Shown: positions 38,843-48,191 of the stretch, one piece after another
How positions within the stretch are numbered: the first letter of the stretch is position 1
Layout of the letters: each line of letters starts with the position of its first letter
DNA from: Ferruginibacter yonginensis
GTDB lineage: Bacteria > Bacteroidota > Bacteroidia > Chitinophagales > Chitinophagaceae
Length of the DNA: 64,000 nt
Reading direction: 5' to 3'
Assembly (NCBI RefSeq): GCF_042651465.1
Contig: NZ_JBHSCZ010000004.1
Span: 1 to 64,000 of the forward strand
Program-made: the position numbers and the translations under genes
The notes under the pieces: model-generated
Database searches by the model: none
What the model was told of the DNA's origin: nothing
Seen by the model: only the letters and a program-made list of their open reading frames with translations

Positions 38843-39766
38843 ATGAACCCTCAAATATTACAAGCACTCACAGAAGGTAAAGGTATAGTAGCCGTAATTG
38901 GTGCCGGACAAATGGGTAACGGTATTGCCCACGTTTTTGCACAAACAGGTTACACCGTTCACTTAATTGATGTTAGTGCTGCACAACTAGAAAAAGCAGT
39001 AAGTACCATTGCTAAAAATTTTGATAGACAAATTGCCAAAGGCAGTTTAACCGAAACAGATAAGAGCAATGCCCTCAATAACATTACCACATTTACTGAT
39101 TTAAAAGAAGGTGTACAGCAAGCCGCACTCGTTATTGAAGCTGCTACCGAAAATGTTGCATTAAAACTTTCTATTTTTAAACAGATAGATGAAGCAGCAC
39201 CAGCTGATTGTATTTTAGCAACCAATACATCTTCTATCTCCATCACTAAAATTGCTGCGGCTACAACTAGGCCATCATTGGTTATTGGAATGCATTTTAT
39301 GAACCCGGTACCCGTAATGAAACTGGTTGAAATTATAAATGGCTATGCTACAGATGCAACCGTGAGTGAAGCTATTGTAAACATCAGTAAAAAATTAGGT
39401 AAAGTACCTTCTACCGTTAACGATTACCCAGGCTTTATAGCCAACCGTATTTTAATGCCCATGATCAACGAAGCTATTACAAGCTTGTTTGAAGGTGTAG
39501 CAGGTGTTCATGAAATTGATACGGTAATGAAGTTAGGTATGGCTCACCCAATGGGCCCTTTACAATTGGCCGATTTTATTGGATTAGATACTTGCTTATC
39601 TATTTTAAAAGTATTACACGATGGGTTTGGTAACCCTAAATATGCACCTTGTCCGCTATTAGTAAACATGGTAACGGCAGGTAAATTAGGCGTTAAAACA
39701 AGTGAAGGTTTTTACACTTACACAGCAGGTAGTAAAGAGTTGGTCGTAAGCCCCAATTTTAAATAA
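38843..39766 (+). CDS. 3-hydroxyacyl-CoA dehydrogenase (3-hydroxybutyryl-CoA type)
   Basis: Interconverts 3-hydroxybutyryl-CoA and acetoacetyl-CoA with NAD(P). The ATG at 38843 gives 307 residues (MNPQILQALTEGKGIVAVIG). An upstream in-frame ATG at 38789 would lie inside the preceding gene and add unrelated residues. The Rossmann motif GAGQMGNGIAHVFAQTGY, the GMHFMNPVPVMKLVEII segment, and the C-terminal domain with DYPGFIANRILMPMINEA and GMAHPMGPLQLADFIGLD are all present. Probably co-transcribed with the acyl-CoA dehydrogenase. Confidence 0.92.
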   Translation: MNPQILQALTEGKGIVAVIGAGQMGNGIAHVFAQTGYTVHLIDVSAAQLEKAVSTIAKNFDRQIAKGSLTETDKSNALNNITTFTDLKEGVQQAALVIEAATENVALKLSIFKQIDEAAPADCILATNTSSISITKIAAATTRPSLVIGMHFMNPVPVMKLVEIINGYATDATVSEAIVNISKKLGKVPSTVNDYPGFIANRILMPMINEAITSLFEGVAGVHEIDTVMKLGMAHPMGPLQLADFIGLDTCLSILKVLHDGFGNPKYAPCPLLVNMVTAGKLGVKTSEGFYTYTAGSKELVVSPNFK

Positions 39767-39776
39767 AAAATGTATA

Positions 39777-39805
39777 AAAGTTGAACCTCAAAAGTTCAAC
39801 TTTTT
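39777..39805 (+). terminator. terminator after the CoA-dehydrogenase operon
   Basis: AAAAGTTGAAC (39777-39787) pairs with GTTCAACTTTT (39794-39804), followed by a T. Confidence 0.8.
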
Positions 39806-39817
39806 AATTTGAGTTAT

Positions 39818-40384
39818 ATGAGCAAAAAAAAGTTATTTATGTTATTGTTGGGTTGCAGACCAAAAGGCCGTTTAACAGAACAACACGACATCTTTTTTGG
39901 CATTGCAGAACACTTGCATGAGCTAGCGCCTGCTATAAAAAGTAGTTGGAAAAATGCCAGCCCTATTCATGTAGATGCATGGCGTATGGTTACCAAGGTG
40001 AATGATTTTCACATCGAAATTGTAGAACGAACTGAAAATACAACTACGCAACAGCATCAATTATTTTTCATCAATTTAGGAGGCTATAAACCTGGTGTGT
40101 TTGATGAAGCGCATTATAAAATGTTGGTGGCGGCTGCCAACAAAAATGAAGCTATAGCGCAAGCCAAACAATCTGCCTTTTACTTACACACTGGTTTTGG
40201 GAAAGATGCTAAAGCCCATGTTGATGATAAATACGGGGTTGATGTGGATGATATTCACGACATAAAAGAAATACTTGATGAGCAATTTAAAACAGCTTAC
40301 ACTATTAAAATTACCCATCAACCTCAAAGTGCATTGCCAGAAGATGACATTACACTGGGCTATTTCCCCATCAATAATTGGTAA
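39818..40384 (+). CDS. DUF1543-domain protein
   Basis: Function unknown. The ATG at 39818 (MSKKKLFMLLLGCRPKGRL) is preferred over a TTG at 39809. 188 residues with the DUF1543 start (LFMLLLGCRPKGRLTEQHDIF) and a second similar half (HQLFFINLGGYKPGVFDEAH). It has no signal peptide or membrane helix and so is probably cytoplasmic. It lies directly downstream of a terminator and is followed by another, so it is a single-gene unit. Confidence 0.85.
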   Translation: MSKKKLFMLLLGCRPKGRLTEQHDIFFGIAEHLHELAPAIKSSWKNASPIHVDAWRMVTKVNDFHIEIVERTENTTTQQHQLFFINLGGYKPGVFDEAHYKMLVAAANKNEAIAQAKQSAFYLHTGFGKDAKAHVDDKYGVDVDDIHDIKEILDEQFKTAYTIKITHQPQSALPEDDITLGYFPINNW

Positions 40385-40417
40385 TAATTTCTTGCACTAA
40401 AAATGTGTTACAAAATC

Positions 40418-40449
40418 AAAAAACGCCTTGCTAACACAAGGCGTTTTTA
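40418..40449. terminator. bidirectional terminator
   Basis: AAAAACGCCTTG (40419-40430) and CAAGGCGTTTTT (40437-40448), between convergent genes. Nearly the same hairpin follows the next two leftward genes with related sorting tails. Confidence 0.85.
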
Positions 40450-40484
40450 ATAACAACAAAAATTGTTGTGTAATTGACTACTGC

Positions 40485-41825
40485 TTAATCTTTCACTATT
40501 TTAATCACTTGGTTATTACCTTGTAACAAATACAAACCTTTACTGTAACTACTCATATCAACCGTAAAAGTTGGGTTGGTTACTTTTATGTTCTGTAATA
40601 ACTTACCACTAACATCTACCAATTGTAATGTAGCGCCAACAGTAGCGCCGCTTATGGTTGCAGTGCTGCTAACAGGGTTAGGGAACACACTCACAACAGA
40701 AGCATTTACAGCTATTTTTACAATCGGTGAAAAGCTAAACCTGCCATCAACATCCATTTGTTTTACCCTGTAATAGTTAATTTCACTAACTGTTTGTACG
40801 TCAGTAAAACGGTAGGTATTTTCACCATTACCTACACTGCTTAAAGTACCTATTGCTGTAAAAGATCTACCATCATTACTTTTTTCAATAACATACTGAG
40901 CCACATTGTTTTCATTTACTTTAAAGTTGATGATGGCTTGCTTTTGAGCATTCATGTTACAATTAACATTCAACCACTTTACAGGCAACACAGCAAGACT
41001 GAATGCATTTACACCCGTAAAAAAAGATGATGTTGTTGAAATATCATAAGCATTGGTTTCATCGCCTATCCAATTGCTTGGTGTACAGATACCAGCTAAA
41101 ATTTGTGCTTTAGTACCTGTTCTAATAGCTCCTACATTATATACATTGTTATCAAAAGAAGGATTAAAAGCTGTACCACTACCAACTTGGGCAAATGATA
41201 TGGCACTAACTCCATTTGTAAGTGATGATGGCAACATAGAATAAACACCAGAAATGGGTGAATTGTTACTTTGCCAAGCATTATTAGCACTTACAGTAGT
41301 TGACAATCCATTACACCAACCAAACACCCAATTGCTAGGAGTAATTCCATCATTACTGCTTTGATAAATAAAAATATTGTCGCCGTTTGTCCCCAGTGGC
41401 CCGGCTGTAGTACCTCCTGATTGTCCAAATAGTGTAACTGTACCAGGGAGCCCACTAACAGTTGGTATACCTGTACCCATTGTCCATGAAATTCTAAAAA
41501 CCGTACCTGCTGCAATTGCAGTGCCTGTTGTCCATTTAATAATTCCTTCCGTTAGATTGGAGGTAGTACCATTTAAACCATCATTACCCCAACGCATATT
41601 GGTATTATCCCAATAATAATCAGAAAAATAAATGGTTGTACCAGATGAAATTGGCGCCAAAGTAACAATTGAAAATTCATCTGTACTTGCATTTGGGCCA
41701 TCCGTATTTACACCAATAATAGCAATATCACCGGCAGATAAAGTTTGTGCAGCGCAAATATTATTTGCAAAAACAAATACCAAAGCAAATAGCATATGCT
41801 TTGCCTTTAATGTTGTTAGTTTCAT
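40485..41825 (-). CDS. exported protein with T9SS type A sorting tail
   Basis: Function unknown. The ATG at 41825 (MKLTTLKAKHMLFALVFVF) gives a signal peptide ending NNICAAQ. ATGs at 41840, 41855 and 41870 are in frame, but the last lies at the predicted transcription start. The N-terminal half begins GDIAIIGVNTDGPNASTDEF, a pattern seen in Bacteroidota extracellular proteins but not one I can name. A fibronectin-like module (VIEKSNDGRSFTAIGTLSS) is followed by the type A tail (VFPNPVSSTATISGATVG to the end). That tail is nearly identical to those of the genes at 42094 and 45227. A LytTR-like element and promoter lie upstream. Confidence 0.82.
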   Translation of the reverse strand: MKLTTLKAKHMLFALVFVFANNICAAQTLSAGDIAIIGVNTDGPNASTDEFSIVTLAPISSGTTIYFSDYYWDNTNMRWGNDGLNGTTSNLTEGIIKWTTGTAIAAGTVFRISWTMGTGIPTVSGLPGTVTLFGQSGGTTAGPLGTNGDNIFIYQSSNDGITPSNWVFGWCNGLSTTVSANNAWQSNNSPISGVYSMLPSSLTNGVSAISFAQVGSGTAFNPSFDNNVYNVGAIRTGTKAQILAGICTPSNWIGDETNAYDISTTSSFFTGVNAFSLAVLPVKWLNVNCNMNAQKQAIINFKVNENNVAQYVIEKSNDGRSFTAIGTLSSVGNGENTYRFTDVQTVSEINYYRVKQMDVDGRFSFSPIVKIAVNASVVSVFPNPVSSTATISGATVGATLQLVDVSGKLLQNIKVTNPTFTVDMSSYSKGLYLLQGNNQVIKIVKD

Positions 41826-41876
41826 GTAAAATTTTTCCATTGTTAAAAAGAGCATTTGAATTTTTAGCAAGTACTA

Positions 41877-41943
41877 AAATTTTACTTATTAGAACAAATT
41901 TTTACAACACTTTGAGTGCGAATGGCCATTTTTTGAGGTCGAA
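41877..41943 (-). promoter_or_regulatory. LytTR-type double site plus promoter, copy 1
   Basis: On the minus strand, the direct repeats TTCGACCTCA (41943-41934) and TTCGCACTCA (41922-41913) are 11 bp apart, a 21-bp period. TTG (41907-41905) follows after 5 bp, then a 20-bp spacer and a weak -7, TAAAATTT (41884-41877). Both the repeats and the flanking TATATA-rich block recur at 48229-48259. Confidence 0.6.
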
Positions 41944-42023
41944 ATGCTTCATATATAAATTTGTATTTATACCATTTAAAAAACATATAATTTATTTATA
42001 GCATTTATAAATACTTTCTGCCA

Positions 42024-42057
42024 CAAAAAAACGCCCTGTAAAAACAAGGCGTTTTTG
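42024..42057 (-). terminator. terminator of the beta-helix surface protein gene
   Basis: An ACGCC/GGCGT hairpin flanked by A- and T-runs, closely related to those at 40418-40449 and 45161-45192. Confidence 0.8.
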
Positions 42058-42093
42058 TTATAATCAACATAAGTTGAATGATTGACTAACTGC

Positions 42094-44937
42094 TTACTCT
42101 TTCATTACTTTAATCACTTGGTTATTGCCTTGTAACAAATACAAACCTTTACTATAACCACTCATATCAACCCTAAAAGTTGGGTTGGTTACTTTTATGT
42201 TCTGTAACAACTTACCAGTAACATCTACTAATTGCAATGTAGCGCCAATTGTTGCACCACTTACTGTTGCCATAGTACTAACAGGGTTAGGGAATACACT
42301 CATGTTGTTGTTATTAGTTGCTGATAGTTTTACAATAGCTGAATAAGTAAACGCTCCATTAAAATCAGTTTGCTTTACCCTATAAAAACAAACACCTTTA
42401 CTTGCTGTAATATCTGTTACGCTGTAACTATTTTCTCCGTTGCCTTTACTATTAATGGTAGTGAGTGGGATAAAAATATGACCGTTAGTACTTTTTTCAA
42501 TAGTATAGTAGGCAACATTGTTTTCATTTACTTTAAATATTATTACTGCTTGTTTGTTATAATTGAAAGCTCCTTGTATCTCTAGCCATCGTAAGGGTAA
42601 TACAGAAAAATTATTTTCATCAGCGCCAATATCAGGCAACGTTGTTCCTCTTGTATCGCCATCAAAATCATTAGCTACACTTAAATTTACACCAGCATCT
42701 ATCATTGTTGAGGTAGCTGTTAAATGCAAATCTGTGGTTGATACAAATAGTGGATCTACACTCAAACTATTGGCATCTTGACCAACAGCAGCTTGCCATG
42801 CGGCTAAATTTGCTACATCAGCACCATTAAAGAAACCAAAAATACCACCAGTTTCATTGGCAAAATAGTTATTATTATTTAGTGTTAATCCTGCTGGGTT
42901 TGCTGTAGTTCCATTTATTTTGATTGCATAATTTTTACCTGTAGCGCCATTGTTTGACCTTGCATTAAAAAATACATTATTTCTAAAAGTTCTAGTATTT
43001 GTAGTTTGCGTTCCATTAAATGCAAATGATGAACCAACCCCCGCAGTTGGACTACCACCTATATAAACGCTATTATGTATAAATTGATCAGTACCTAATG
43101 CACCATTAAAGCCATTGATACCAGCAGTTGATGAATTAGTTGCTGCGCCGCCTATTGCGTTAATTACACCTTGCCCTAACCTTATCATGTTATTTCTATA
43201 AACTGTGGTACCACCTGCAACCCTAATACCATTAATTTCAGCAGTAGTACTGTTTGTTGCAGATGTTAAATCGTAAATTGAATTTCTCTCCACTATATTG
43301 GCTGTACCTCCTGTGAATTGAATACCTGTTACTACCGTAGCAGCGGTTGCATTGGTGTTAGTGAGATTAAAAATGACATTTTGAGAAAGTGTATGATTTG
43401 GTGTTGTACTATTTACCAATATACCAATAACAGAGGCTGCTGTAGTAGTACCAGTGCCAATGTTACTAGTTAGGTTACGTATAGTGTTAGATGTAAATAT
43501 TGCAGGTGCGTTAGGAGTAACTATACCAATAATTTGTGAAGATGCCCCCGTTGCGTTTAATTGGATTGAATTTGGCAAAGAACCACCAATTGTATTTGAA
43601 GTTAAGGTTGCTGTTACGCTAGTACTTGTATTTATCCTTATACCATATATAATAAAAGTACCACTTGCTGCTGCGTTAGTAACAGAAATAGCACCAATAT
43701 TGTTACTTACCATATTTGCAATATCTACACTAAAATTATAAATGCCAATAACATCAGTAGCTGCAGTTGTGTTAGTACTAAAAACAAGAGATGAATTAGT
43801 TGATTGACTACCAATAGTATTATTATTCGTATTTGCAACACCATTACTTACCAATATTCCTAAAAATGGACTACTACTGCCTGTTCCACTTGAAGTTACC
43901 CCAGTTAAACTAATAGAGGCAATAGTATTATTATTGATGTTTGTAGCAGATCCTCCATTTATACCATTAAAGTTAATAGCTTGAAATTTACCGGTTGAAC
44001 CTGTTAATGTATAAGTACCTGTTTGTGTATTACTAGCATAACCAATGGTATTACCGGTAATTGTGAAACCAGTAGCACCACTTGTTGCTGTTGTATTATT
44101 TATGTCAATAGCTCTGTGGGTTGAACCTGTTGTCCACGTTCTTGTACCCGTTTGATAAAAACGATTATTTGTAATGCTCCAAGTATTACAACCTCCATTT
44201 GTAGCTATACCAGAACTAGTTACTGTTACTCCAAAATAATCAAAAATGTTATTATTATCAATTAAAATACCACTATTACCAATTGCTGTAGTTGTAGTAG
44301 AACCGTTACCTAGTATAGCTTTAGTTGGCAATGATGTACCTACAGGACCAATATTATTATTTGATATAGTGTTGTTATCATTCCCATTTGTGGTTACACC
44401 ATCAGTTGAAAAAAATATGGTTCCTCCATTTGTTACAACACTACCAGTAAAGGCACCATTAATAGTACAATTTGTAATTACATTATTTGTGGCACCACCA
44501 ATAAACCTTATTGTACAAGTACCTGATGTAGCACTTACAGTTTCATTTTGTATGGTTAATGAATTTCCGCCTGCATTTAAGCCATTAATTGTTACATTAT
44601 CTGCTCCGTTCAAATCAATTAATGGACTTCCGGCTGTTGTGGTTCCTGTAATTAATCTTGCACCACCACTTGGGCTAATAACAATTGATGTATATGATGC
44701 AGCTCCCGAACCGCTTGCATTTAAAACAGCCGTAGTTGCGCCTTCAACAGTATTTCCAACAATATCAACAGTAACTGCCCCTGTATGGGTACCTGCATTA
44801 ATAGCTGCAAAAGCTGCTGTTAGTGTAGGGTAACTTCCTGCACCCGGGTTTACACTTACTTGTGCATTGCAAATAAATGTTGATGATATTAATGTACTTA
44901 AAAGAAAAAAAAATTGCTTACAAAAAAAATGTGACAT
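42094..44937 (-). CDS. exported parallel beta-helix protein with T9SS type A tail
   Basis: A large surface or secreted protein, function unknown. The ATG at 44937 (MSHFFCKQFFFLLSTLISS) gives a signal peptide ending FICNAQ; an ATG at 44961 would add eight residues. Residues of about 35-760 are Asn/Thr/Gly-rich short repeats with many NNTI, NNNI and SNTIG motifs, the pattern of right-handed parallel beta-helices. A DADVNFDGDTRG-like stretch with DIGADEN follows, as in many polysaccharide- or surface-associated beta-helix proteins. Then come the IEKSTNGHIF module and a type A sorting tail nearly identical to its neighbours. No catalytic motif is evident. Confidence 0.85.
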   Translation of the reverse strand: MSHFFCKQFFFLLSTLISSTFICNAQVSVNPGAGSYPTLTAAFAAINAGTHTGAVTVDIVGNTVEGATTAVLNASGSGAASYTSIVISPSGGARLITGTTTAGSPLIDLNGADNVTINGLNAGGNSLTIQNETVSATSGTCTIRFIGGATNNVITNCTINGAFTGSVVTNGGTIFFSTDGVTTNGNDNNTISNNNIGPVGTSLPTKAILGNGSTTTTAIGNSGILIDNNNIFDYFGVTVTSSGIATNGGCNTWSITNNRFYQTGTRTWTTGSTHRAIDINNTTATSGATGFTITGNTIGYASNTQTGTYTLTGSTGKFQAINFNGINGGSATNINNNTIASISLTGVTSSGTGSSSPFLGILVSNGVANTNNNTIGSQSTNSSLVFSTNTTAATDVIGIYNFSVDIANMVSNNIGAISVTNAAASGTFIIYGIRINTSTSVTATLTSNTIGGSLPNSIQLNATGASSQIIGIVTPNAPAIFTSNTIRNLTSNIGTGTTTAASVIGILVNSTTPNHTLSQNVIFNLTNTNATAATVVTGIQFTGGTANIVERNSIYDLTSATNSTTAEINGIRVAGGTTVYRNNMIRLGQGVINAIGGAATNSSTAGINGFNGALGTDQFIHNSVYIGGSPTAGVGSSFAFNGTQTTNTRTFRNNVFFNARSNNGATGKNYAIKINGTTANPAGLTLNNNNYFANETGGIFGFFNGADVANLAAWQAAVGQDANSLSVDPLFVSTTDLHLTATSTMIDAGVNLSVANDFDGDTRGTTLPDIGADENNFSVLPLRWLEIQGAFNYNKQAVIIFKVNENNVAYYTIEKSTNGHIFIPLTTINSKGNGENSYSVTDITASKGVCFYRVKQTDFNGAFTYSAIVKLSATNNNNMSVFPNPVSTMATVSGATIGATLQLVDVTGKLLQNIKVTNPTFRVDMSGYSKGLYLLQGNNQVIKVMKE

Positions 44938-45082
44938 AGTTAGTTTATTATTGGTAAACATATTATTGTAATTGTTTTTTTATTGTTTTGAATTCGTTCA
45001 TTTTTTTAAAACCACTTATTAAGATATTATAAAAATGTAATTTAAACAGTATTTATAATAGTTTTTTTAAAAGTTGTATTTT

Positions 45083-45116
45083 ACTGTTGCATACAAATAC
45101 CCTTTTTTGATATCGT
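45083..45116 (-). promoter_or_regulatory. degenerate LytTR-like site
   Basis: The plus strand has a CCC-T6-GATATCGTAA block followed by a TATATATG stretch, echoing the CCCG-T6-GAGGTCGAA and TATATA layout of the three good copies. The first half-site is poorly kept, and no good -33 box follows. The rest of the 44938-45160 gap shows nothing. Confidence 0.2.
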
Positions 45117-45160
45117 AACGGCCAATATCATATATATGTTGGTGCTAACTGCCAATTAAA

Positions 45161-45193
45161 CAAAAACGCCTTGCTTACACAAGGCGTTTTTTA
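45161..45193 (-). terminator. terminator of the 45227 surface protein gene
   Basis: AAAAACGCCTTG and CAAGGCGTTTTTT around a short loop. It is nearly identical to the hairpin at 40418-40449. Confidence 0.85.
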
Positions 45194-45226
45194 CAACAAT
45201 TGCTTGTTATATAATTGACTAACTGC

Positions 45227-46621
45227 TTACTCTTTCATTATTTTAATAACTTGGTTATTACTTTGTAACAAATACAAACCTTTACTATAACCACTCATAT
45301 CGACCGTAAAAGTTGGGTTGGTTACCTTTATGTTCTGTAACAACTTACCAGTAACATCTACCAATTGTAATGTAGCGCCAACTGTTGCACCACTTACTGT
45401 TGCCATAGTACTAACAGGGTTAGGGAATACACTCATATTGTTGTTATTAGTTGCTGATAGTTTTACAATAGCTGAGTAGCTAATGCTACCATTTACACTC
45501 GTTTGTTTTACTCTATAAAAGCTAGTATTTTGTAAAGCATTATTTTCAGTAAACTGATAACTATGTACACCATTACCCCTACTGCTCAACGTACCAATAG
45601 CCGTAAAGTTTTGAGCATCGTTACTTTTTTCAATGCTGTATTGTATCACATTGTTTTCATTTACACTAAAGCCAACCACCGCTTGTTTAGTGGCGTTTAA
45701 ACTAGCCGTTACGTTTAACCAACGTACGGGCAATACGGCAACTGTGCTACCCAATGCAAAAGGACTCCAAGTACTAATGCTATTACTTGTAACACTACCT
45801 GCTGTTGCAGTACCAGTACCAACCGTACCTTCATTTAACCAATTAGTGCCTACCTTATGTGCTACCTTGCGTTGCGCTACTGCATTAGGGAAAACATCGT
45901 TTACACCATCCCAAAATACGGTAACCGTACCAGTTGCTGTACTCAATGGCGTAATATCCCAAAACTCATTGGTATTATAACTTACCAATGGAGTGGTTTC
46001 AGTGCCTGTATTTGTAAATGTACCCGTACCAGCATCCGCTGCATTATACCTTGCTTGCATACCAGTATTATTGGCAGTAAGGTTTACATCTACCTTTTGG
46101 TAATTCAGTGCATTACCTATAGGAAAACTAAATACACCTGTACCTTCTTTTACAACAAAACCATTTACATAACTATTGTTGCTTGCACCTGTGTGGCTTG
46201 CGTTGCTTGTAAATATTACTGGGGTAGTTGCCGTTGCTGCTGCAATTTTACCATTAGTAAAATTCAACATACCATCAACCCTTAATGCGGTATTTAAGGT
46301 TACACCTACTGCATTATTAATGGTTACATTTTCGGCAAAGTAAGTAGCAGCACCGTTTAATGCTTGTGCCATAGTACCATTAAATTGCAATGTACCTGCG
46401 TTAGGCGTTGCCATTACTTGGTTATTGGTAATATTACCTGTTACAGTAAGCGTACCATCATTTACCAAACTACTGGTAGCATTATTGATAAAACTACCAT
46501 TTACTTGTACTACTGCACCATTACTAATTTGTAGCACACTACCATTATTCACCAACTCATTTTGAGCCGCTGCCGTTAAAGCGATTACGAAGCTTACAAT
46601 GGTGCAAAATATTTTTCTCAT
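45227..46621 (-). CDS. exported protein with T9SS type A sorting tail
   Basis: Function unknown, 464 residues. Signal peptide MRKIFCTIVSFVIALTAAAQ. Residues of about 22-160 are short beta-repeats (NGSVLQISNGAVVQVNGSF, LVNDGTLTVTGNITNN), suggesting a beta-solenoid or adhesin-like passenger. A second region (SYVNGFVVKEGTGVFSFPIG) occurs in many Bacteroidota T9SS cargo proteins. Then come the SIEKSNDAQNFTAIGTLSS module and a type A tail almost identical to that at 42094. It is followed by a hairpin nearly identical to that of the 40485 gene. Confidence 0.82.
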   Translation of the reverse strand: MRKIFCTIVSFVIALTAAAQNELVNNGSVLQISNGAVVQVNGSFINNATSSLVNDGTLTVTGNITNNQVMATPNAGTLQFNGTMAQALNGAATYFAENVTINNAVGVTLNTALRVDGMLNFTNGKIAAATATTPVIFTSNASHTGASNNSYVNGFVVKEGTGVFSFPIGNALNYQKVDVNLTANNTGMQARYNAADAGTGTFTNTGTETTPLVSYNTNEFWDITPLSTATGTVTVFWDGVNDVFPNAVAQRKVAHKVGTNWLNEGTVGTGTATAGSVTSNSISTWSPFALGSTVAVLPVRWLNVTASLNATKQAVVGFSVNENNVIQYSIEKSNDAQNFTAIGTLSSRGNGVHSYQFTENNALQNTSFYRVKQTSVNGSISYSAIVKLSATNNNNMSVFPNPVSTMATVSGATVGATLQLVDVTGKLLQNIKVTNPTFTVDMSGYSKGLYLLQSNNQVIKIMKE

Positions 46622-46760
46622 ATTATTTGTTTTGTGCTTTTAAACTATGTTATAAAAAAGCTGTTTTGTGTTGAGCCAAATTTGAAAGCGTTTTTGTACA
46701 AAAGCCTAATTTTATCGCCTCACCAAAATTTTCTATTTATTGATTAGTGTGAATAAAAAA

Positions 46761-46843
46761 CATCAACATTGCTAATTCAACATTGCTAATTCATCATTCA
46801 TAATTCCTAATTCATCATCCCTAATTTATAATTCATAATTCCT
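46761..46843. repeat. ATTCATCATT-type intergenic repeat array
   Basis: Short imperfect units of the kind CTAATTCAACATTG, TTCATCATT and TTCATAATTC, repeated over about 80 bp. The same family recurs at 48361, 50188, 53359 and 54883. Confidence 0.7.
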
Positions 46844-48161
46844 ACAGCTTCACAATCATTAGCTGCGTTCCTCCATCATTACTCAAAGCCTGTGGAGTGC
46901 TGCTGTTTGTACCAGTTGCTCTAATTCTAATTACATCACCTGCATTCAAAAATACCAAAAACATATATTGTGTACCACTGCGAATTGCACTATTGGTAGC
47001 ACTTCTAATGCTCACGTTACTTACGAAGGAAGGATATATATTATTGAAAGAACCATATGCCGAACCATTAACTTCTAAATAGTTATAAGCTCCTAATGTA
47101 TTATTAGGTGTAGCATTATCAACCATAGAATTTCTTGTCTGTATCAAGTACAATCCAGCACCGTTCGTTCCAACGGTATATGCATTGTTGGCATAAGTTC
47201 CTAAAGTAGGTGTTGTAACAACGCTTTCATAGGTTACAAGATCTGGCGATGCAGATGTTGAAAGAACCAAAGTTTGAGTAGTATTTTTGGTAGCCCTAAG
47301 TTCTAACCTTGCACCGCCACTCAGAGGCGTAGCCCATTGTGTATTAAAGTCAGTTGCATCTACCTTTGTGAGTACCTGCCCTGTTGTACCACCAGCTGGC
47401 ACCGTTTGCGATGGTACCCAAGCAGCACCATTATAAAAATAAAAACCAGCAGGTGCATCAGTTTGGTATACCATTAAACCGGTGGCTGGTGAAGCAATGG
47501 CGGTTCGTTGCGCTGCCGTCATACGTGGTACCAACATACCTTGGGTAGTACTACTTACATCAAGCTTAGCACTTGCATTGGGGGTAGGTGTACCAATACC
47601 CACATTTGATAATGGTGCTGGTGGTGTTACATAAGTTCTAAAAGCAATATCTGATGATGCACTAATACTTAAAGGCGTAAATCCACTAACATTAAAAACA
47701 TACGTACCATTAGCATAACTACCCGTAGTCTCATATTCATATATGAGCGTATTACTAGTGCTTGCGTTATTAATAACAACAGCATAATAGTTACCAGCAA
47801 TAAGTGGCGTAGCTGTAGTAATAGGCATGCTATACCAACCCGGCGAAGTACTAATTGCAGTGCTACTAAATGTTGTGGTTGATACTATTGATGCAGTATT
47901 TACACTAGTTGCAGTAGCATTGTAAATTACTACATTAAAATTATTAGTTGCGGCTGATGAAGTGCTAAATAAGCGAAAATCAACCTGTGTTAAGTTACCA
48001 GTAATACCGGCCCTAAAAATTTGGCCTGCAGCACTGTTAGGACTAAGCCCTGTGTTGGTGCTAAATGTGGTGTTTGATTGGTCAAGCGTTTGCTGTGCAT
48101 TAGCTTGTACCACCATCACTACACTAATAGCAAATAATAATTTTTTAAAAAAAGAGCGCAT
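46842..48161 (-). CDS. exported protein with tail-fibre-like and C1q/TNF-like regions
   Basis: Function unknown. The ATG at 48161 (MRSFFKKLLFAISVVMVVQANAQ) gives a clean signal peptide. The ATG at 48194 overlaps the predicted -7 box and is therefore unlikely. Residues of about 20-170 look like a beta-sandwich. A SNVGIGTPTPNASAKLDVSS stretch with MLVPRMTAAQRTAI and GLMVYQTDAPAGFYFYNG, typical of collar or tail-fibre-like Bacteroidota proteins, comes next. The last 150 residues resemble a C1q/TNF-type jelly roll. Unlike its neighbours it has no T9SS sorting tail, so it may stay periplasmic or leave by another route. A LytTR-like site precedes it. Confidence 0.75.
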   Translation of the reverse strand: MRSFFKKLLFAISVVMVVQANAQQTLDQSNTTFSTNTGLSPNSAAGQIFRAGITGNLTQVDFRLFSTSSAATNNFNVVIYNATATSVNTASIVSTTTFSSTAISTSPGWYSMPITTATPLIAGNYYAVVINNASTSNTLIYEYETTGSYANGTYVFNVSGFTPLSISASSDIAFRTYVTPPAPLSNVGIGTPTPNASAKLDVSSTTQGMLVPRMTAAQRTAIASPATGLMVYQTDAPAGFYFYNGAAWVPSQTVPAGGTTGQVLTKVDATDFNTQWATPLSGGARLELRATKNTTQTLVLSTSASPDLVTYESVVTTPTLGTYANNAYTVGTNGAGLYLIQTRNSMVDNATPNNTLGAYNYLEVNGSAYGSFNNIYPSFVSNVSIRSATNSAIRSGTQYMFLVFLNAGDVIRIRATGTNSSTPQALSNDGGTQLMIVKL

Positions 48162-48191
48162 AATATTTTTTTTCTTGTTTATAATATTGTT

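Noticed and set aside
44246..44833. 195-codon plus-strand frame
   Set aside because: Antisense to the beta-helix gene. It is Val/Pro/Leu-rich, as expected from the complement of Asn/Thr/Gly codons.
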